From NCBI RefSeq assembly GCF_014635725.1, contig NZ_BMDJ01000001.1, positions 62,001 through 126,000 of the forward strand: a stretch of DNA of 64,000 nucleotides. Direction: 5' to 3'. Below, one piece after another: positions 35,310 through 44,696 of the stretch; the first letter of the stretch is position 1, and each line of letters begins with the position of its first letter. A program made the translations under genes and the position numbers. Under the pieces are notes generated by a model. That model had not been told where the DNA came from. It did no database searches and worked only from the letters and a program-made list of their open reading frames with translations. The DNA is from Pedobacter mendelii. GTDB taxonomy: Bacteria > Bacteroidota > Bacteroidia > Sphingobacteriales > Sphingobacteriaceae.

Positions 35310-36884
35310 ATGAGTGATTCTGCTTCAAAATTTATCGAAAAAATAAAAGCTTCTTATGCGCCAACAGGCTCATATATTTACCTCGGGGCGGGCATTTTAG
35401 ATGGGCAGGTTTATGAGGATGCCGAAGTAAATCTATCCTTAAAAATGATGAACAGGCATGGTTTAATTGCCGGCGCAACTGGTACAGGAAAAACCCGCAC
35501 CCTTCAATTACTTTCAGAACAGCTTTCTGATGCTGGGGTTCCGGTTTTTATGCTTGATGTAAAAGGCGATTTATCTGGCTTAAATCAACCCGGAAGCATA
35601 AATCCAAAAATTGAAGAAAGAGCTGCTCAATTAAAAAAATCTTTTACACCAACGGGCTTCCCTGTAGAAATTTACTCTCTTTCCGGAAAACTTGGCGCAC
35701 AGATGAGGGCAACCGTTTTAGAATTCGGGCCAACACTTCTATCAAAAGTTTTAGATTTAAACGATACACAATCTGGTGTAATGGCTGTTATCTTCAAGTA
35801 TGCTGATGACAACAAAATGCCAATAATCGACCTAAACGATTTAAAGAAATTAGTTTCATATTTATCAGAAGGAGCTGGTGCTGCTGAAATTAAAGAAAGT
35901 TACGGCACCATTTCAACCGCAACATCCGGAACCATTTTAAGAAAAATCGTCGCCATTGAACAGCAAGGTTTAGCCGGAATGTTTGGTGAAAAATCTTTCG
36001 ATTCAGAAGATTTATTTGAGCGTGTTGACGGTAAAGGCGTTATCAGCCTTTTAAACATTGCAGATGTTCAAAATCAACCTGTTTTGTACTCTACATTTTT
36101 GCTAAGCTTGCTTGCTGAACTTTTTAGCACATTGCCTGAAGTTGGCGATTTAGACAAACCAAAATTGGTTTTCTTTTTTGATGAAGCACACTTACTTTTC
36201 AACAACTCTTCTAAAACTTTTTTAGAGCAGATTGAAACAATTATCAGATTAATCCGATCAAAAGGTGTAGGTGTTTTTTTCTGTACGCAATCGCCAACCG
36301 ATGTTCCTGAAAGTGTTTTAGGGCAATTAGGAAATAGAGTTCAACACGCGCTTAGGGCTTTTACACCAAACGATGTAGATGCTCTGAAAAAGACAGTTAA
36401 CACTTATCCAAAATCTGATTTTTATGAAATTGATAAGGTTTTAACCTCATTAGGAACTGGCCAAGCTTTAGTTACCGTATTAAATGAAAAAGGAATTCCA
36501 ACTGAAGTATCTGCAACAATGCTTACTCCACCAAGGGCTGTAATGGGACCTCTAACTGCCGCAGATTTTGATAAAGTTGTTTCTGGAAGTGCGATGTATA
36601 CTAAATACAAAGACCCGATTGATCCAGAAAGTGCTTATGATATTTTAACCAAAAAAATTAATGATCAAACTATCGCATCCGAACAGCAAAAACAAGAAGT
36701 TGAAGCACAAAAACAAGCTAAAATTGAAAGCAAGCCAAAGTCTGGCGAGAAAAGTTTAGTAGAACAGGTTATGGGGGCAACAATTACCCGTCAGATTGGT
36801 AAGGAAATTGTTCGTGGCCTTTTTGGCATGTTAACAGGAAAGAAAACACAAAGCAAAAACGGCGGTGGTTTCTTCGGATTTTAA
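35310..36884 (+). CDS. HerA-like ATPase (DUF853 family)
   Basis: 524 residues, a P-loop ATPase of the HerA/FtsK superfamily. Walker A GATGTGKT is at residues 55-62, Walker B VFFFDEAHLLF around 285-295, and the arginine-finger-like region and FCTQSPTDVPESVLGQLGNRVQHALRAFTP matches the DUF853 family. The last 60 residues are Lys/Gln-rich coiled coil with a glycine tail. Function in vivo is not established; partner NurA-type nuclease is not adjacent. Cytoplasmic. Confidence 0.88.
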   Translation: MSDSASKFIEKIKASYAPTGSYIYLGAGILDGQVYEDAEVNLSLKMMNRHGLIAGATGTGKTRTLQLLSEQLSDAGVPVFMLDVKGDLSGLNQPGSINPKIEERAAQLKKSFTPTGFPVEIYSLSGKLGAQMRATVLEFGPTLLSKVLDLNDTQSGVMAVIFKYADDNKMPIIDLNDLKKLVSYLSEGAGAAEIKESYGTISTATSGTILRKIVAIEQQGLAGMFGEKSFDSEDLFERVDGKGVISLLNIADVQNQPVLYSTFLLSLLAELFSTLPEVGDLDKPKLVFFFDEAHLLFNNSSKTFLEQIETIIRLIRSKGVGVFFCTQSPTDVPESVLGQLGNRVQHALRAFTPNDVDALKKTVNTYPKSDFYEIDKVLTSLGTGQALVTVLNEKGIPTEVSATMLTPPRAVMGPLTAADFDKVVSGSAMYTKYKDPIDPESAYDILTKKINDQTIASEQQKQEVEAQKQAKIESKPKSGEKSLVEQVMGATITRQIGKEIVRGLFGMLTGKKTQSKNGGGFFGF

Positions 36885-37035
36885 ATTAGTAATACGAAAA
36901 TTCAATTATCTGCTATTACTGCTTTAACGAGTAAATTTTTTAGATTTTAAACCAATAATAAACCTATTATTGCTTTATTTAAAAAAAATCAGGATCTTAA
37001 TAAATTATTTTAGTCATTAAATAAAATTAAACGCT

Positions 37036-37060
37036 TCCCTAATCAAAAATCAATTAGGGA
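37036..37060 (+). terminator. hairpin before the nucleotidyltransferase gene
   Basis: TCCCTAAT (37036-37043) and ATTAGGGA (37053-37060), then a T/A-rich run up to the next ATG at 37077. May terminate the HerA-like gene transcript or sit in the leader of the next gene. Confidence 0.4.
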
Positions 37061-37076
37061 TTATTATTTTCGCAAT

Positions 37077-37976
37077 ATGAAACCTACGTTATTAATCCTA
37101 GCTGCCGGAATGGCAAGCCGTTACGGAAGCATGAAACAAATTGATGGATTTGGCCCTAATGGGGAAACCATTATCGATTATTCGATTTACGATGCAATCA
37201 ATGCCGGCTTTGGCAAGGTTGTATTTATTATCAAAGAAGAATTTGTAGAAAACTTTAAAGCCATATTCGAACCAAAATTAAATGGAAGAATTGAAACGGA
37301 TTATGTTTTCCAAAACTTTGATTTAAAACAATTTGGCATAGAAGAAGAAATATATAGAGAAAAACCTTGGGGTACGGCTCACGCAATTCTTTCGGCAAGA
37401 AAAGTGGTAAAAGAACCATTTTGTGTAATTAATGCAGATGATTATTACGGATACGACGCATTTAAAAAAATGGTCGATTTCCTGTCTGATGAGTCTTCAG
37501 AGAGTAATTTCTCCATCATAGGTTATGAGGTTGGCAAAACACTTTCAGAATTTGGTGCTGTTTCTCGTGGTGTTTGTAAAGTAGATGCATCAGGCAATCT
37601 GGAAGAAATTGTAGAACGCACAAAAGTTTATCCGAAAGATGATAAAATATTTTATGAAGAAGATGGTGAAGAATTTCCACTAAGTTTTGACACCCCAGTT
37701 TCGATGAATTTTTGGGGCTTTACCCCTGCTGTTTTCAAAATAACAGAAAAATTATTTGTAGAATTTGCATTAGCCAATAAGGATAAACCTAAAGCCGAAT
37801 TCTTCATTCCTTTAATAGGCGAGAACTTAGTAAAAAGTGGAGAAGCAACTTTTAAAGTAGTACCGACTTCAAATAAATGGTTCGGCGTAACTTATAAAGA
37901 AGATAAACCTTATGTTCAAGATAGTATTAACCAATTGGTTAAAAACGGAACATATCCTGAAAAACTATGGAATTAA
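37077..37976 (+). CDS. sugar-phosphate nucleotidyltransferase
   Basis: 299 residues, NTP_transferase fold. The pyrophosphorylase signature LILAAGMASRYGSMKQ (5-20) binds the nucleotide, the NADDYYGYDA stretch carries the metal-binding Asp, and MNFWGFTPAVF lies in the sugar site. It overlaps the following kinase gene by 10 bases. Kinase plus nucleotidyltransferase suggests salvage of a free sugar or hexosamine into an NDP-sugar (sugar + ATP, then NTP). Sugar and nucleotide identity cannot be read here. Confidence 0.88.
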   Translation: MKPTLLILAAGMASRYGSMKQIDGFGPNGETIIDYSIYDAINAGFGKVVFIIKEEFVENFKAIFEPKLNGRIETDYVFQNFDLKQFGIEEEIYREKPWGTAHAILSARKVVKEPFCVINADDYYGYDAFKKMVDFLSDESSESNFSIIGYEVGKTLSEFGAVSRGVCKVDASGNLEEIVERTKVYPKDDKIFYEEDGEEFPLSFDTPVSMNFWGFTPAVFKITEKLFVEFALANKDKPKAEFFIPLIGENLVKSGEATFKVVPTSNKWFGVTYKEDKPYVQDSINQLVKNGTYPEKLWN

Positions 37977-39040
37977 ATTTAGATTCTGAAGTTTTAAAAG
38001 CATACGGGTACAATAAACAAAATATTAAAATTGCACAAATAGGTACGGGTTTAATTAACCGTACTTATTTGCTTTCTACCCAAGCAGAAGCAAAACAATA
38101 TATCCTTCAAAACATTAATACTTCAGTTTTTAAAAATCCAAATGCAATTGCTGATAATCTCAAAAAAATTGCGGATTACCTGTTTAAAAGATATCCTGAT
38201 TATCTTTTCATAAAATCAATTTCTACGATTAATGGGGAAGAAATGGCTCTGGTTAATAACGAGTACTGGAGAATGCTGCCATATATTCCTAATACGGTTT
38301 CGTTAGACGTACTAAGCGAACCAGATCAAGCTTACGAAGCAGCAAAACAGTTTGGAAAACTATGCCGATTGCTGAATAATTTTAAGGCGTCTGCTTTAGA
38401 ACCAACAATTCCAGGTTTTCATGATTTAGCTTTCCGTTTTGACCAATTTACATCTGCTTTAAACGAAACATCTAAAGAACTAAAAGCGCAAGCAAAATAC
38501 GAAATTGATAATGCTTTAGAACATAAATACATTTTAGATTACTTTAAATCTTATTCTCACAGAGCAGATTTCCCAGATCGGGTAATACACCACGACACAA
38601 AAATTAGCAACGTGTTACTTAACTCAAAAACATTCGAGGGCATTTGTGTTATCGATTTAGACACGATTATGCCAGGTAAATTCATCTCAGACTTAGGCGA
38701 CATGTTGCGTACTTATCTCTGTGCGTTTTCAGAAAATGAAATTGATTTAAATAAAGTTAAAATACGCCTAAGTTATTTTGAAGCTACGGTTAAAGGTTAT
38801 TTATCTGAAATGAAAAACATCCTAACTGATACAGAAAAAGAATTAATTTTATTTTCTGGCAGATATATAATCTACATGCAGGCCTTACGCTTTTTAACCG
38901 ATTTTTTGAACGGAAACCGCTATTATCCAATAAATTATCCGACACAAAATTTGGATAGAACTAAAAATCAATTTAAGTTACTTCAGGAAATTTCTGCAAA
39001 TGAAAAAGAATTGCAAAGTATAATCGACGAGAATTTGTAA
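37967..39040 (+). CDS. aminoglycoside-phosphotransferase-fold sugar kinase (N-acetylhexosamine 1-kinase-like)
   Basis: 357 residues with an APH/choline-kinase fold. The catalytic loop VIHHDTKISNVLL (Brenner-type HxDxxxxN) and the metal motif CVIDLDTIMPG are clear. Members of this family paired with a nucleotidyltransferase include NahK-type anomeric kinases, which make sugar-1-phosphate from hexosamines. Overlap of 10 bases with the upstream nucleotidyltransferase supports a joint pathway. Cytoplasmic. Confidence 0.85.
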   Translation: MELNLDSEVLKAYGYNKQNIKIAQIGTGLINRTYLLSTQAEAKQYILQNINTSVFKNPNAIADNLKKIADYLFKRYPDYLFIKSISTINGEEMALVNNEYWRMLPYIPNTVSLDVLSEPDQAYEAAKQFGKLCRLLNNFKASALEPTIPGFHDLAFRFDQFTSALNETSKELKAQAKYEIDNALEHKYILDYFKSYSHRADFPDRVIHHDTKISNVLLNSKTFEGICVIDLDTIMPGKFISDLGDMLRTYLCAFSENEIDLNKVKIRLSYFEATVKGYLSEMKNILTDTEKELILFSGRYIIYMQALRFLTDFLNGNRYYPINYPTQNLDRTKNQFKLLQEISANEKELQSIIDENL

Positions 39041-39230
39041 ATCTTGAATAATGAAAAATTAGATATTTGATTCTCTTTTCAGACAGGCAATTGAAAAAGC
39101 GTGAATATCTAGTTTTTGAAGGATTAAATTATGCAATCTAAATGTTACTTGTTTTTTTCTTAAGAAAAAACCATTTGCCAATTTCTATCGTAAGTACTCC
39201 AATTATAAACTTAAACAAAAAACAAAAAGC

Positions 39231-39821
39231 ATGAAAAAGCAATTTTTAAGTCTAGCAATGGGTGTAACATTTTTAGCTTCTATCGTAGCTTGTAGTTCTC
39301 CTAAGAAAGATTCATCTGCAGACAGTACAGTAGTAGATTCTAGTGCAATGGCAATGGATACTACAGCAACAGAAACCGGTGTTGAAGTTGGCGGCGCAAT
39401 GATGGTGCCTTCAAAAAACATTGTAGAAAACGCAATTGAATCTAAAGATCACACAACATTAGTAGCAGCAGTAAAACAAGCAGGTTTAGTTGAAACTTTA
39501 AGCGGTACAGGACCATTTACAGTATTTGCTCCAACAAACGAAGCATTTGCAGCAGTTCCTAAAGCTACTTTAGATGGTTTGATGAAACCAGAAATGAAAG
39601 CAGATTTAACTAAAATTTTAACTTACCACGTAGTTCCTGGTGCTTTAAAAGCTGCAGATTTGAAAGATGGTGAAGAGTTAACTACTGTACAAGGTGGTAA
39701 ACTTAAAGTATCTGTTAAAGATGGTAAAGTGATGATTAACGGTGCAAACGTAACCATTGCCGATGTTGTTTCCAGCAATGGAATTACACACGTTATCGAT
39801 GGCGTTTTAATGCCAAAATAA
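39231..39821 (+). CDS. fasciclin (FAS1) domain lipoprotein
   Basis: 196 residues. A lipobox FLASIVAC places the lipidated Cys at residue 21, so it is a membrane-anchored lipoprotein. A Ser/Thr/Asp-rich spacer (22-60) leads to one FAS1 domain (about 62-195), with the H1 region TLSGTGPFTVFAPTNEAF and H2 region NGITHVIDGVLMP. FAS1 domains mediate adhesion or protein contacts; role here unknown. Ended by a strong bidirectional terminator. Confidence 0.92.
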   Translation: MKKQFLSLAMGVTFLASIVACSSPKKDSSADSTVVDSSAMAMDTTATETGVEVGGAMMVPSKNIVENAIESKDHTTLVAAVKQAGLVETLSGTGPFTVFAPTNEAFAAVPKATLDGLMKPEMKADLTKILTYHVVPGALKAADLKDGEELTTVQGGKLKVSVKDGKVMINGANVTIADVVSSNGITHVIDGVLMPK

Positions 39822-39913
39822 TCTGGATTATTTTTGTTATCACCTTTCATTAATTTACAGCATTAAAATGCTAAAGAACTTCTGAAATTCAATACAACAA
39901 AAATTTATATTAA

Positions 39914-39951
39914 AAAAAAGCGTCCCGATGTAAAATCGGGACGCTTTTTTT
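39914..39951. terminator. bidirectional intrinsic terminator
   Basis: A very stable stem AAAAAAGCGTCCCGAT / ATCGGGACGCTTTTTT with a four-to-five-base loop and poly-A/poly-T flanks between the convergent FAS1 and dnaK genes; it can stop transcription from both sides. Confidence 0.92.
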
Positions 39952-39995
39952 ATGGTTACTCAACTGAAAATTGTCAGTTAAAAACTAAAGATTGA

Positions 39996-41909
39996 CTATT
40001 TTTTCTCTTCGTCTTTTACTTCTTCGAAATCAACATCAGTAACATTATCGCCACCAGCTTGAGGCTGACCATCAGCTTGTGGTTGTTCACCACCGCCTTG
40101 AGGTTGCTCACCAGCTTTGTACATTTCTTCTGAAGCTACATTCCATGCATTTTGCAATTCAGCTTGTGCTGCATCGATATCTGCAAAGTTACGAGACAAG
40201 TGTGCTGCTTTTAATTTTTCTAAACCAGCTTCGATTGGTGCTTTTTTATCAGCAGATAATTTATCACCAAACTCTTTTAATTGTTTCTCAGTAGAGAAAA
40301 TTAATGCATCAGCACCGTTAATTTTATCAGCTTCTTCTTTTTGCTTAGCATCATCTGCAGCATTAGCTTCAGCTTCTTCTTTCATTTTCTTAATCTCTGC
40401 ATCAGTTAAACCAGATGATGCTTCGATACGGATTTTTTGCTCTTTACCAGTAGCTTTATCTTTAGCACTTACATGTAAAATACCGTTAGCATCAATATCA
40501 AAGGCAACTTCTACCTGAGGCACACCACGTGGAGCTGGTGGAATACCATCTAAAATGAAACGACCAATTGTACGGTTTTGACCAGCCATAGGGCGCTCAC
40601 CTTGTAAAATATGAATTTCTACTGATGGCTGATTATCAGCTGCAGTTGAGAAAGTTTCTGATTTTTTAGTTGGAATCGTTGTGTTAGACTCAATTAATTT
40701 AGTCATCACACCGCCCATAGTTTCAATACCTAATGATAAAGGCGTAACGTCTAATAACAATACATCTTTAACATCACCAGTTAAAACACCACCTTGAATA
40801 GCAGCACCGATAGCTACAACCTCATCTGGGTTAACACCTTTACTTGGCTCTTTACCGAAGAAAGCTTTAACTGCTTCCTGAATTGCTGGAATACGTGTTG
40901 AACCGCCAACTAAGATAATTTCATCGATATCACTTGTGCTTAAACCTGCATTTTTCAAAGCCGATTTACATGGATCGATAGTACGTTTAATTAAATCGCC
41001 AGCCAATTGCTCAAATTTAGCACGAGATAATGTACGCACTAAGTGTTTCGGTCCGCTAGCATCAGCAGTAATATAAGGTAAGTTAATTTCAGTTGATGTA
41101 GTGCTCGATAACTCAATTTTAGCTTTCTCTGCAGCTTCTTTCAAACGTTGTAAAGCCATTGGGTCTTTAGCCAAATCCATGCTGTTTTCAGCTTTGAATT
41201 CTTCTGTTAACCAATCAATAATAATGTGGTCAAAGTCATCACCACCTAAGTGTGTATCACCATCAGTAGATTTTACTTCGAAAACACCATCACCTAATTC
41301 TAAAACAGAAACATCATGCGTACCACCACCACAATCAAAAACAACAATTTTCATGTCTTTGTGTGCTTTATCTAAACCATAAGCTAAAGCAGCTGCAGTT
41401 GGCTCGTTAATGATACGTTTTACAGTTAAACCTGCAATTTCACCTGCTTCTTTAGTAGCCTGACGCTGTGCATCATTAAAATAAGCAGGTACAGTAATAA
41501 CCGCTTCAGTAACTTCCTGGCCCAAGAAATCTTCAGCAGTTTTTTTCATTTTTTGTAAAATCATTGCAGAAATCTCTTGTGGAGTATATTTTCTGTCGTC
41601 GATTTCTACGCGAGGTGTGTTGTTATCACCCTTAACAACTTTATAAGGTACACGTCCGGCTTCTTTCGCACTTTCGTCGAAGCTGTTACCCATAAAGCGT
41701 TTAATCGAATATATCGTTTTTGTTGGGTTGGTTATAGCCTGACGTTTAGCAGGCTCGCCAACTTTACGCTCACCGTTTTCTGCAAAAGCAACAATAGACG
41801 GTGTAGTACGTTTACCCTCACTGTTTGCGATAACTACAGGCTCATTGCCCTCCATTACGCTCACGCAAGAGTTTGTTGTTCCTAAGTCTATTCCAATAAT
41901 TTTTCCCAT
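39996..41909 (-). CDS. dnaK: chaperone protein DnaK (Hsp70)
   Basis: 637 residues, full-length Hsp70. The ATPase domain starts [18 protein letters not shown] ([11 protein letters not shown] at 4-14) and has [18 protein letters not shown] and [13 protein letters not shown]; the substrate domain has [14 protein letters not shown] and the [21 protein letters not shown] block; the C-terminal lid ends Gln/Gly-rich with EEVKDEEKK. Folds and refolds proteins with DnaJ-type partners; grpE and dnaJ are not adjacent. A sigma54-like promoter sits about 51 bases upstream. Confidence 0.97.
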   Translation of the reverse strand: MGKIIGIDLGTTNSCVSVMEGNEPVVIANSEGKRTTPSIVAFAENGERKVGEPAKRQAITNPTKTIYSIKRFMGNSFDESAKEAGRVPYKVVKGDNNTPRVEIDDRKYTPQEISAMILQKMKKTAEDFLGQEVTEAVITVPAYFNDAQRQATKEAGEIAGLTVKRIINEPTAAALAYGLDKAHKDMKIVVFDCGGGTHDVSVLELGDGVFEVKSTDGDTHLGGDDFDHIIIDWLTEEFKAENSMDLAKDPMALQRLKEAAEKAKIELSSTTSTEINLPYITADASGPKHLVRTLSRAKFEQLAGDLIKRTIDPCKSALKNAGLSTSDIDEIILVGGSTRIPAIQEAVKAFFGKEPSKGVNPDEVVAIGAAIQGGVLTGDVKDVLLLDVTPLSLGIETMGGVMTKLIESNTTIPTKKSETFSTAADNQPSVEIHILQGERPMAGQNRTIGRFILDGIPPAPRGVPQVEVAFDIDANGILHVSAKDKATGKEQKIRIEASSGLTDAEIKKMKEEAEANAADDAKQKEEADKINGADALIFSTEKQLKEFGDKLSADKKAPIEAGLEKLKAAHLSRNFADIDAAQAELQNAWNVASEEMYKAGEQPQGGGEQPQADGQPQAGGDNVTDVDFEEVKDEEKK

Positions 41910-41959
41910 TGTATTTTTAATTTCTCTTTTAAAGTATTATAATTTCTACTGCTATTAAA

Positions 41960-41974
41960 CAATGCTTGTGCCAA
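41960..41974 (-). promoter_or_regulatory. sigma54-like promoter candidate of dnaK
   Basis: On the minus strand TTGGCAC (41974-41968), five bases and TTG (41962-41960) give TGGCAC-N5-TTGTT, one base off the sigma54 -24/-12 consensus TGGCAC-N5-TTGCW with exact spacing. It lies about 50-65 bases upstream of the dnaK ATG. No CIRCE element was seen. Confidence 0.4.
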
Positions 41975-42583
41975 TCGGTGTTTGGCAGATATTATTGCTA
42001 AAAGACTGATAAAATGTAAAAAAGGAGGCGATAGATTACTGACAGTGTGACAGAAAGAAGACTAAAGATTAAAGCCAAAAAGCTGGAGTGAAAATTAAAT
42101 TTTAGAAAATACTTTGAAAATGAAAGTTAGAATCTTTTCGGGAACACCTGCCCCGCTGTCCACTTTACTCCGTTACACTTCGTGTTCGCTTCCATCGGGT
42201 TTATGAACGAAGTTTGAAGCTCTTGGGTAAGAAAAAACTCACCTCCATAAAAACTACCTCAACCCTCCTTGAAAATAAAGAAGAAATGTGGTTACTGAAG
42301 GTATAAAAATTTCTTCTAAAATGTTCGGTTAAAAGCACAGAATATTATTTAACAAATATTATTGCCACAATAAAAACTTTCGAAGTAGCGAGAACTGGCA
42401 TTAGAAGATTTGGAATTAAATACCAATAAATCTTTATTTCAATTTTATTTCATAAACCAGTGAAATAAGAAATACTAAGAATGTTGTACAAATCTTAAAT
42501 TGCCAGAAGAGTTCACACGGCTTAGGATTATGCCTAAAGATTTGTTGAGAATTTACAACAAAGCTTCGCAAGTCTTAATTTTT

Positions 42584-42613
42584 TTTTACTTTTTTATCAA
42601 GAAAAAAGTAAAA
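42584..42613. repeat. perfect 12-bp hairpin TTTTACTTTTTT / AAAAAAGTAAAA
   Basis: Arms 42584-42595 and 42602-42613 with a six-base loop, 62 bases before the DUF1304 start. Preceded by a T-run, so on the minus strand it looks like a weak terminator; it also resembles the ACTTTTTT...AAAAAAGT spacers common in Bacteroidetes. Confidence 0.55.
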
Positions 42614-42674
42614 GCCTGCCTGGATAAGGCAAACCCAAAAATAATTGTATCTTCATTTTACCAAACAAAATAAT

Positions 42675-43034
42675 ATGCAACTAGCAGCACAAATTTTAAT
42701 CGGCTTAATCGCCATTATCCACATTTACATCCTTTGGTTAGAAATGTTCGCATGGACAACCAAAGCACCGAAAGTTTTTACTATTTTACCCAAAGAACTT
42801 TTTCCTCAAACCAAAGTATTGGCAGCAAACCAGGGATTGTATAATGGATTTTTGGCCGCGGGCTTAATCTGGTCATTATGCATTAGCGACCATCAATGGA
42901 AATTCTATGTAGCAATATTCTTTTTAAGCTGTGTTCTAATTGCAGGAATTTATGGAGCAGCAACAGCAAGTAAAAAGATACTTTTTGTACAAAGCGTACC
43001 AGCATTAATTGCGTTGATTTTATTGCATTTGTAA
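42675..43034 (+). CDS. DUF1304 family membrane protein
   Basis: About 119 residues from the ATG at 42675; a TTG at 42645 would add ten residues not seen in the family. Four membrane segments are visible (about 4-22, 50-66, 70-88, 95-115). The N-terminus QLAAQILIGLIAIIHIYILWLEMFAW and ANQGLYNGFLAAG are DUF1304 hallmarks. Function unknown; inner-membrane protein. Confidence 0.85.
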   Translation: MQLAAQILIGLIAIIHIYILWLEMFAWTTKAPKVFTILPKELFPQTKVLAANQGLYNGFLAAGLIWSLCISDHQWKFYVAIFFLSCVLIAGIYGAATASKKILFVQSVPALIALILLHL

Positions 43035-43200
43035 TTTTTCGTGGATAGGCAGGATTACAAGATAAGAGTTTCGATTTTTACTGTATAAGATATTTAAGAA
43101 TCATGTAAACTGGATCTATGTTAAGATCGACTTTACTTCTTACATTCCTATATGGTGCATAATTCTCAAAATCTATTCCGTTACCTCTAGAAGTCTGTTA

Positions 43201-44406
43201 TTACAATTCTAATAATCTTTCCAAGTGATGATAGCCAATCCCAAAATATTCTTTACTCGCTTTAATTTTCTGTAGAACTACCATTTGCTCCTCACTTATC
43301 GGACTTCCGATTAAAGACTTCGGACTTTTCTTAACTCCTACAACCAATACATTCTTTGGCGTATGCGCATCAGAAATAAATTCAAAAACCTTAGTCTTAT
43401 ATCCAAAGTATTCCAGAATTAAAGCACGAATCCCATCAGTAACCATTTCTGCCTGACGCTCTAAAAAGATGCCGTACTTGGTCAAAAACGAAACATCATT
43501 TTTTACTTTGTTTTTTTCAATCTCTCTGCGGATTTGTTTATGACAGCAAGGCGCAACTACAATTAATTCGGCTCCAGCTTTAATACCTTTAAAAATGGCA
43601 TCATCTGTTGCAGTATCGCAAGCATGAAGCGCAATTAGTAGATTTACATTTCCTGCATTGTAATCTTCTATCGTTCCTTGCACAAAATTTAGTTGATCAA
43701 AAGCAGATTTCATTGCGACATCATTACATAAATCAACCATATCCTGACGATATTCAACACCAACAACCTCAGAATTTAATTTCAAAACCGAATGTAAATA
43801 ATCGTACAAAGCAAAAGTTAAATAACCCTTACCCGAACCCATATCTGCCACCTTTTTAATCGTTCCATCAGGCAATTCTTTAATTAAAGAGCTTAATATT
43901 TCGATATAATGGTTAATCTGACGAAACTTATCCTGGGCATTTTTAAAAACTTTTCCATCAGCATCTGTAATCTTTAGTGCAGTTAAATATGATTTAGATT
44001 CTGCTTTAATTAATCTCAACTTCTCCTTATCATGACTACCGTCTGGAATAATCTTAGTTGATGGCGGCAATTCTCTTAAAACAATTTTTCCATTGTTCAA
44101 TTCTTCAAAAACCAAATCCTTTTCTGTGGTGAACAATGTTCCAATTTTAAAACCAGTTTGTATATATTCAGAAACTAAGTTTAAGACTTCCATTAAATCG
44201 AAGTTCTTTACAACATCGCGGGTTTTGTATCGAAAGGTAAATGCAAATTTATCTTCACGTTTAATGATTACCCTTCTTACCAAAATCTGTTTCAGAGCCT
44301 CTTCTTCACCTTTATAATTCCCAAAAGTAATTTTTACAAAGTTTTGCAAATTTAAGCTATCTTCTACTGCAGATATGAATTGTTCTAAATGTTCTGAAAA
44401 TACCAT
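43201..44406 (-). CDS. SAM-dependent methyltransferase (Methyltransf_32-like)
   Basis: About 401 residues from the ATG at 44406 (the codon before it is TTG). A central Rossmann SAM motif VADMGSGKGYLTFALYDYL (about 187-205), the VGVEYRQDMVDLCN second motif and a conserved LIALHACDTATDDAI followed by APCCHKQIR resemble Methyltransf_32 proteins, a family containing TRM13 and METTL25-like RNA-related methyltransferases. The N-terminal 170 residues are an uncharacterised domain. Possible RNA modification; substrate unproven. Monocistronic. Confidence 0.8.
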   Translation of the reverse strand: MVFSEHLEQFISAVEDSLNLQNFVKITFGNYKGEEEALKQILVRRVIIKREDKFAFTFRYKTRDVVKNFDLMEVLNLVSEYIQTGFKIGTLFTTEKDLVFEELNNGKIVLRELPPSTKIIPDGSHDKEKLRLIKAESKSYLTALKITDADGKVFKNAQDKFRQINHYIEILSSLIKELPDGTIKKVADMGSGKGYLTFALYDYLHSVLKLNSEVVGVEYRQDMVDLCNDVAMKSAFDQLNFVQGTIEDYNAGNVNLLIALHACDTATDDAIFKGIKAGAELIVVAPCCHKQIRREIEKNKVKNDVSFLTKYGIFLERQAEMVTDGIRALILEYFGYKTKVFEFISDAHTPKNVLVVGVKKSPKSLIGSPISEEQMVVLQKIKASKEYFGIGYHHLERLLEL

Positions 44407-44611
44407 CAATTAAATTTATACCACAAAGATAAATCATTTTATTTGGAGCGCAATCTCGTGAAATAATGTAACAAATGAGCGACCAAGAAAATCTCCCGAA
44501 TGTTGAAAATTTTTCAATTCAATAAATAATTATAAACTGAGAATCGCTTAACCAAAATAACTAATACGATTTAGGAATAAAAATTATCAACATTAATCTG
44601 TAATGATTCCA

Positions 44612-44645
44612 AAATAGAAAATGATTGATAATGTATTTTCTATTT
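44612..44645. repeat. hairpin upstream of the GMC gene
   Basis: AAATAGAAAAT (44612-44622) and ATTTTCTATTT (44635-44645), a perfect 11-bp stem with a 12-base loop, about 50 bases before the GMC start. Possibly an operator or leader hairpin. Confidence 0.4.
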
Positions 44646-44696
44646 CCAAAATTTAGTTTTAGATTAGGATTTTGATTATTTTCATAAACTTAATTC

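Larger units (their letters stand above)
41910..42674. other. dnaK leader and structured intergenic region
   Basis: 765 bases with no convincing gene. The first 80 hold the dnaK promoter region; 42151-42240 is a locally GC-rich stretch (CCCCGC start, TCGGGTTTA end) resembling one near 5.44 kb; 42584-42613 is a perfect 12-bp hairpin. The rest is AT-rich without signals I can support. Confidence 0.5.

Noticed and set aside
40117..40518. Ser/Ala-rich ORF antisense to dnaK
   Set aside because: Shadow of dnaK; composition arises from its codon pattern.
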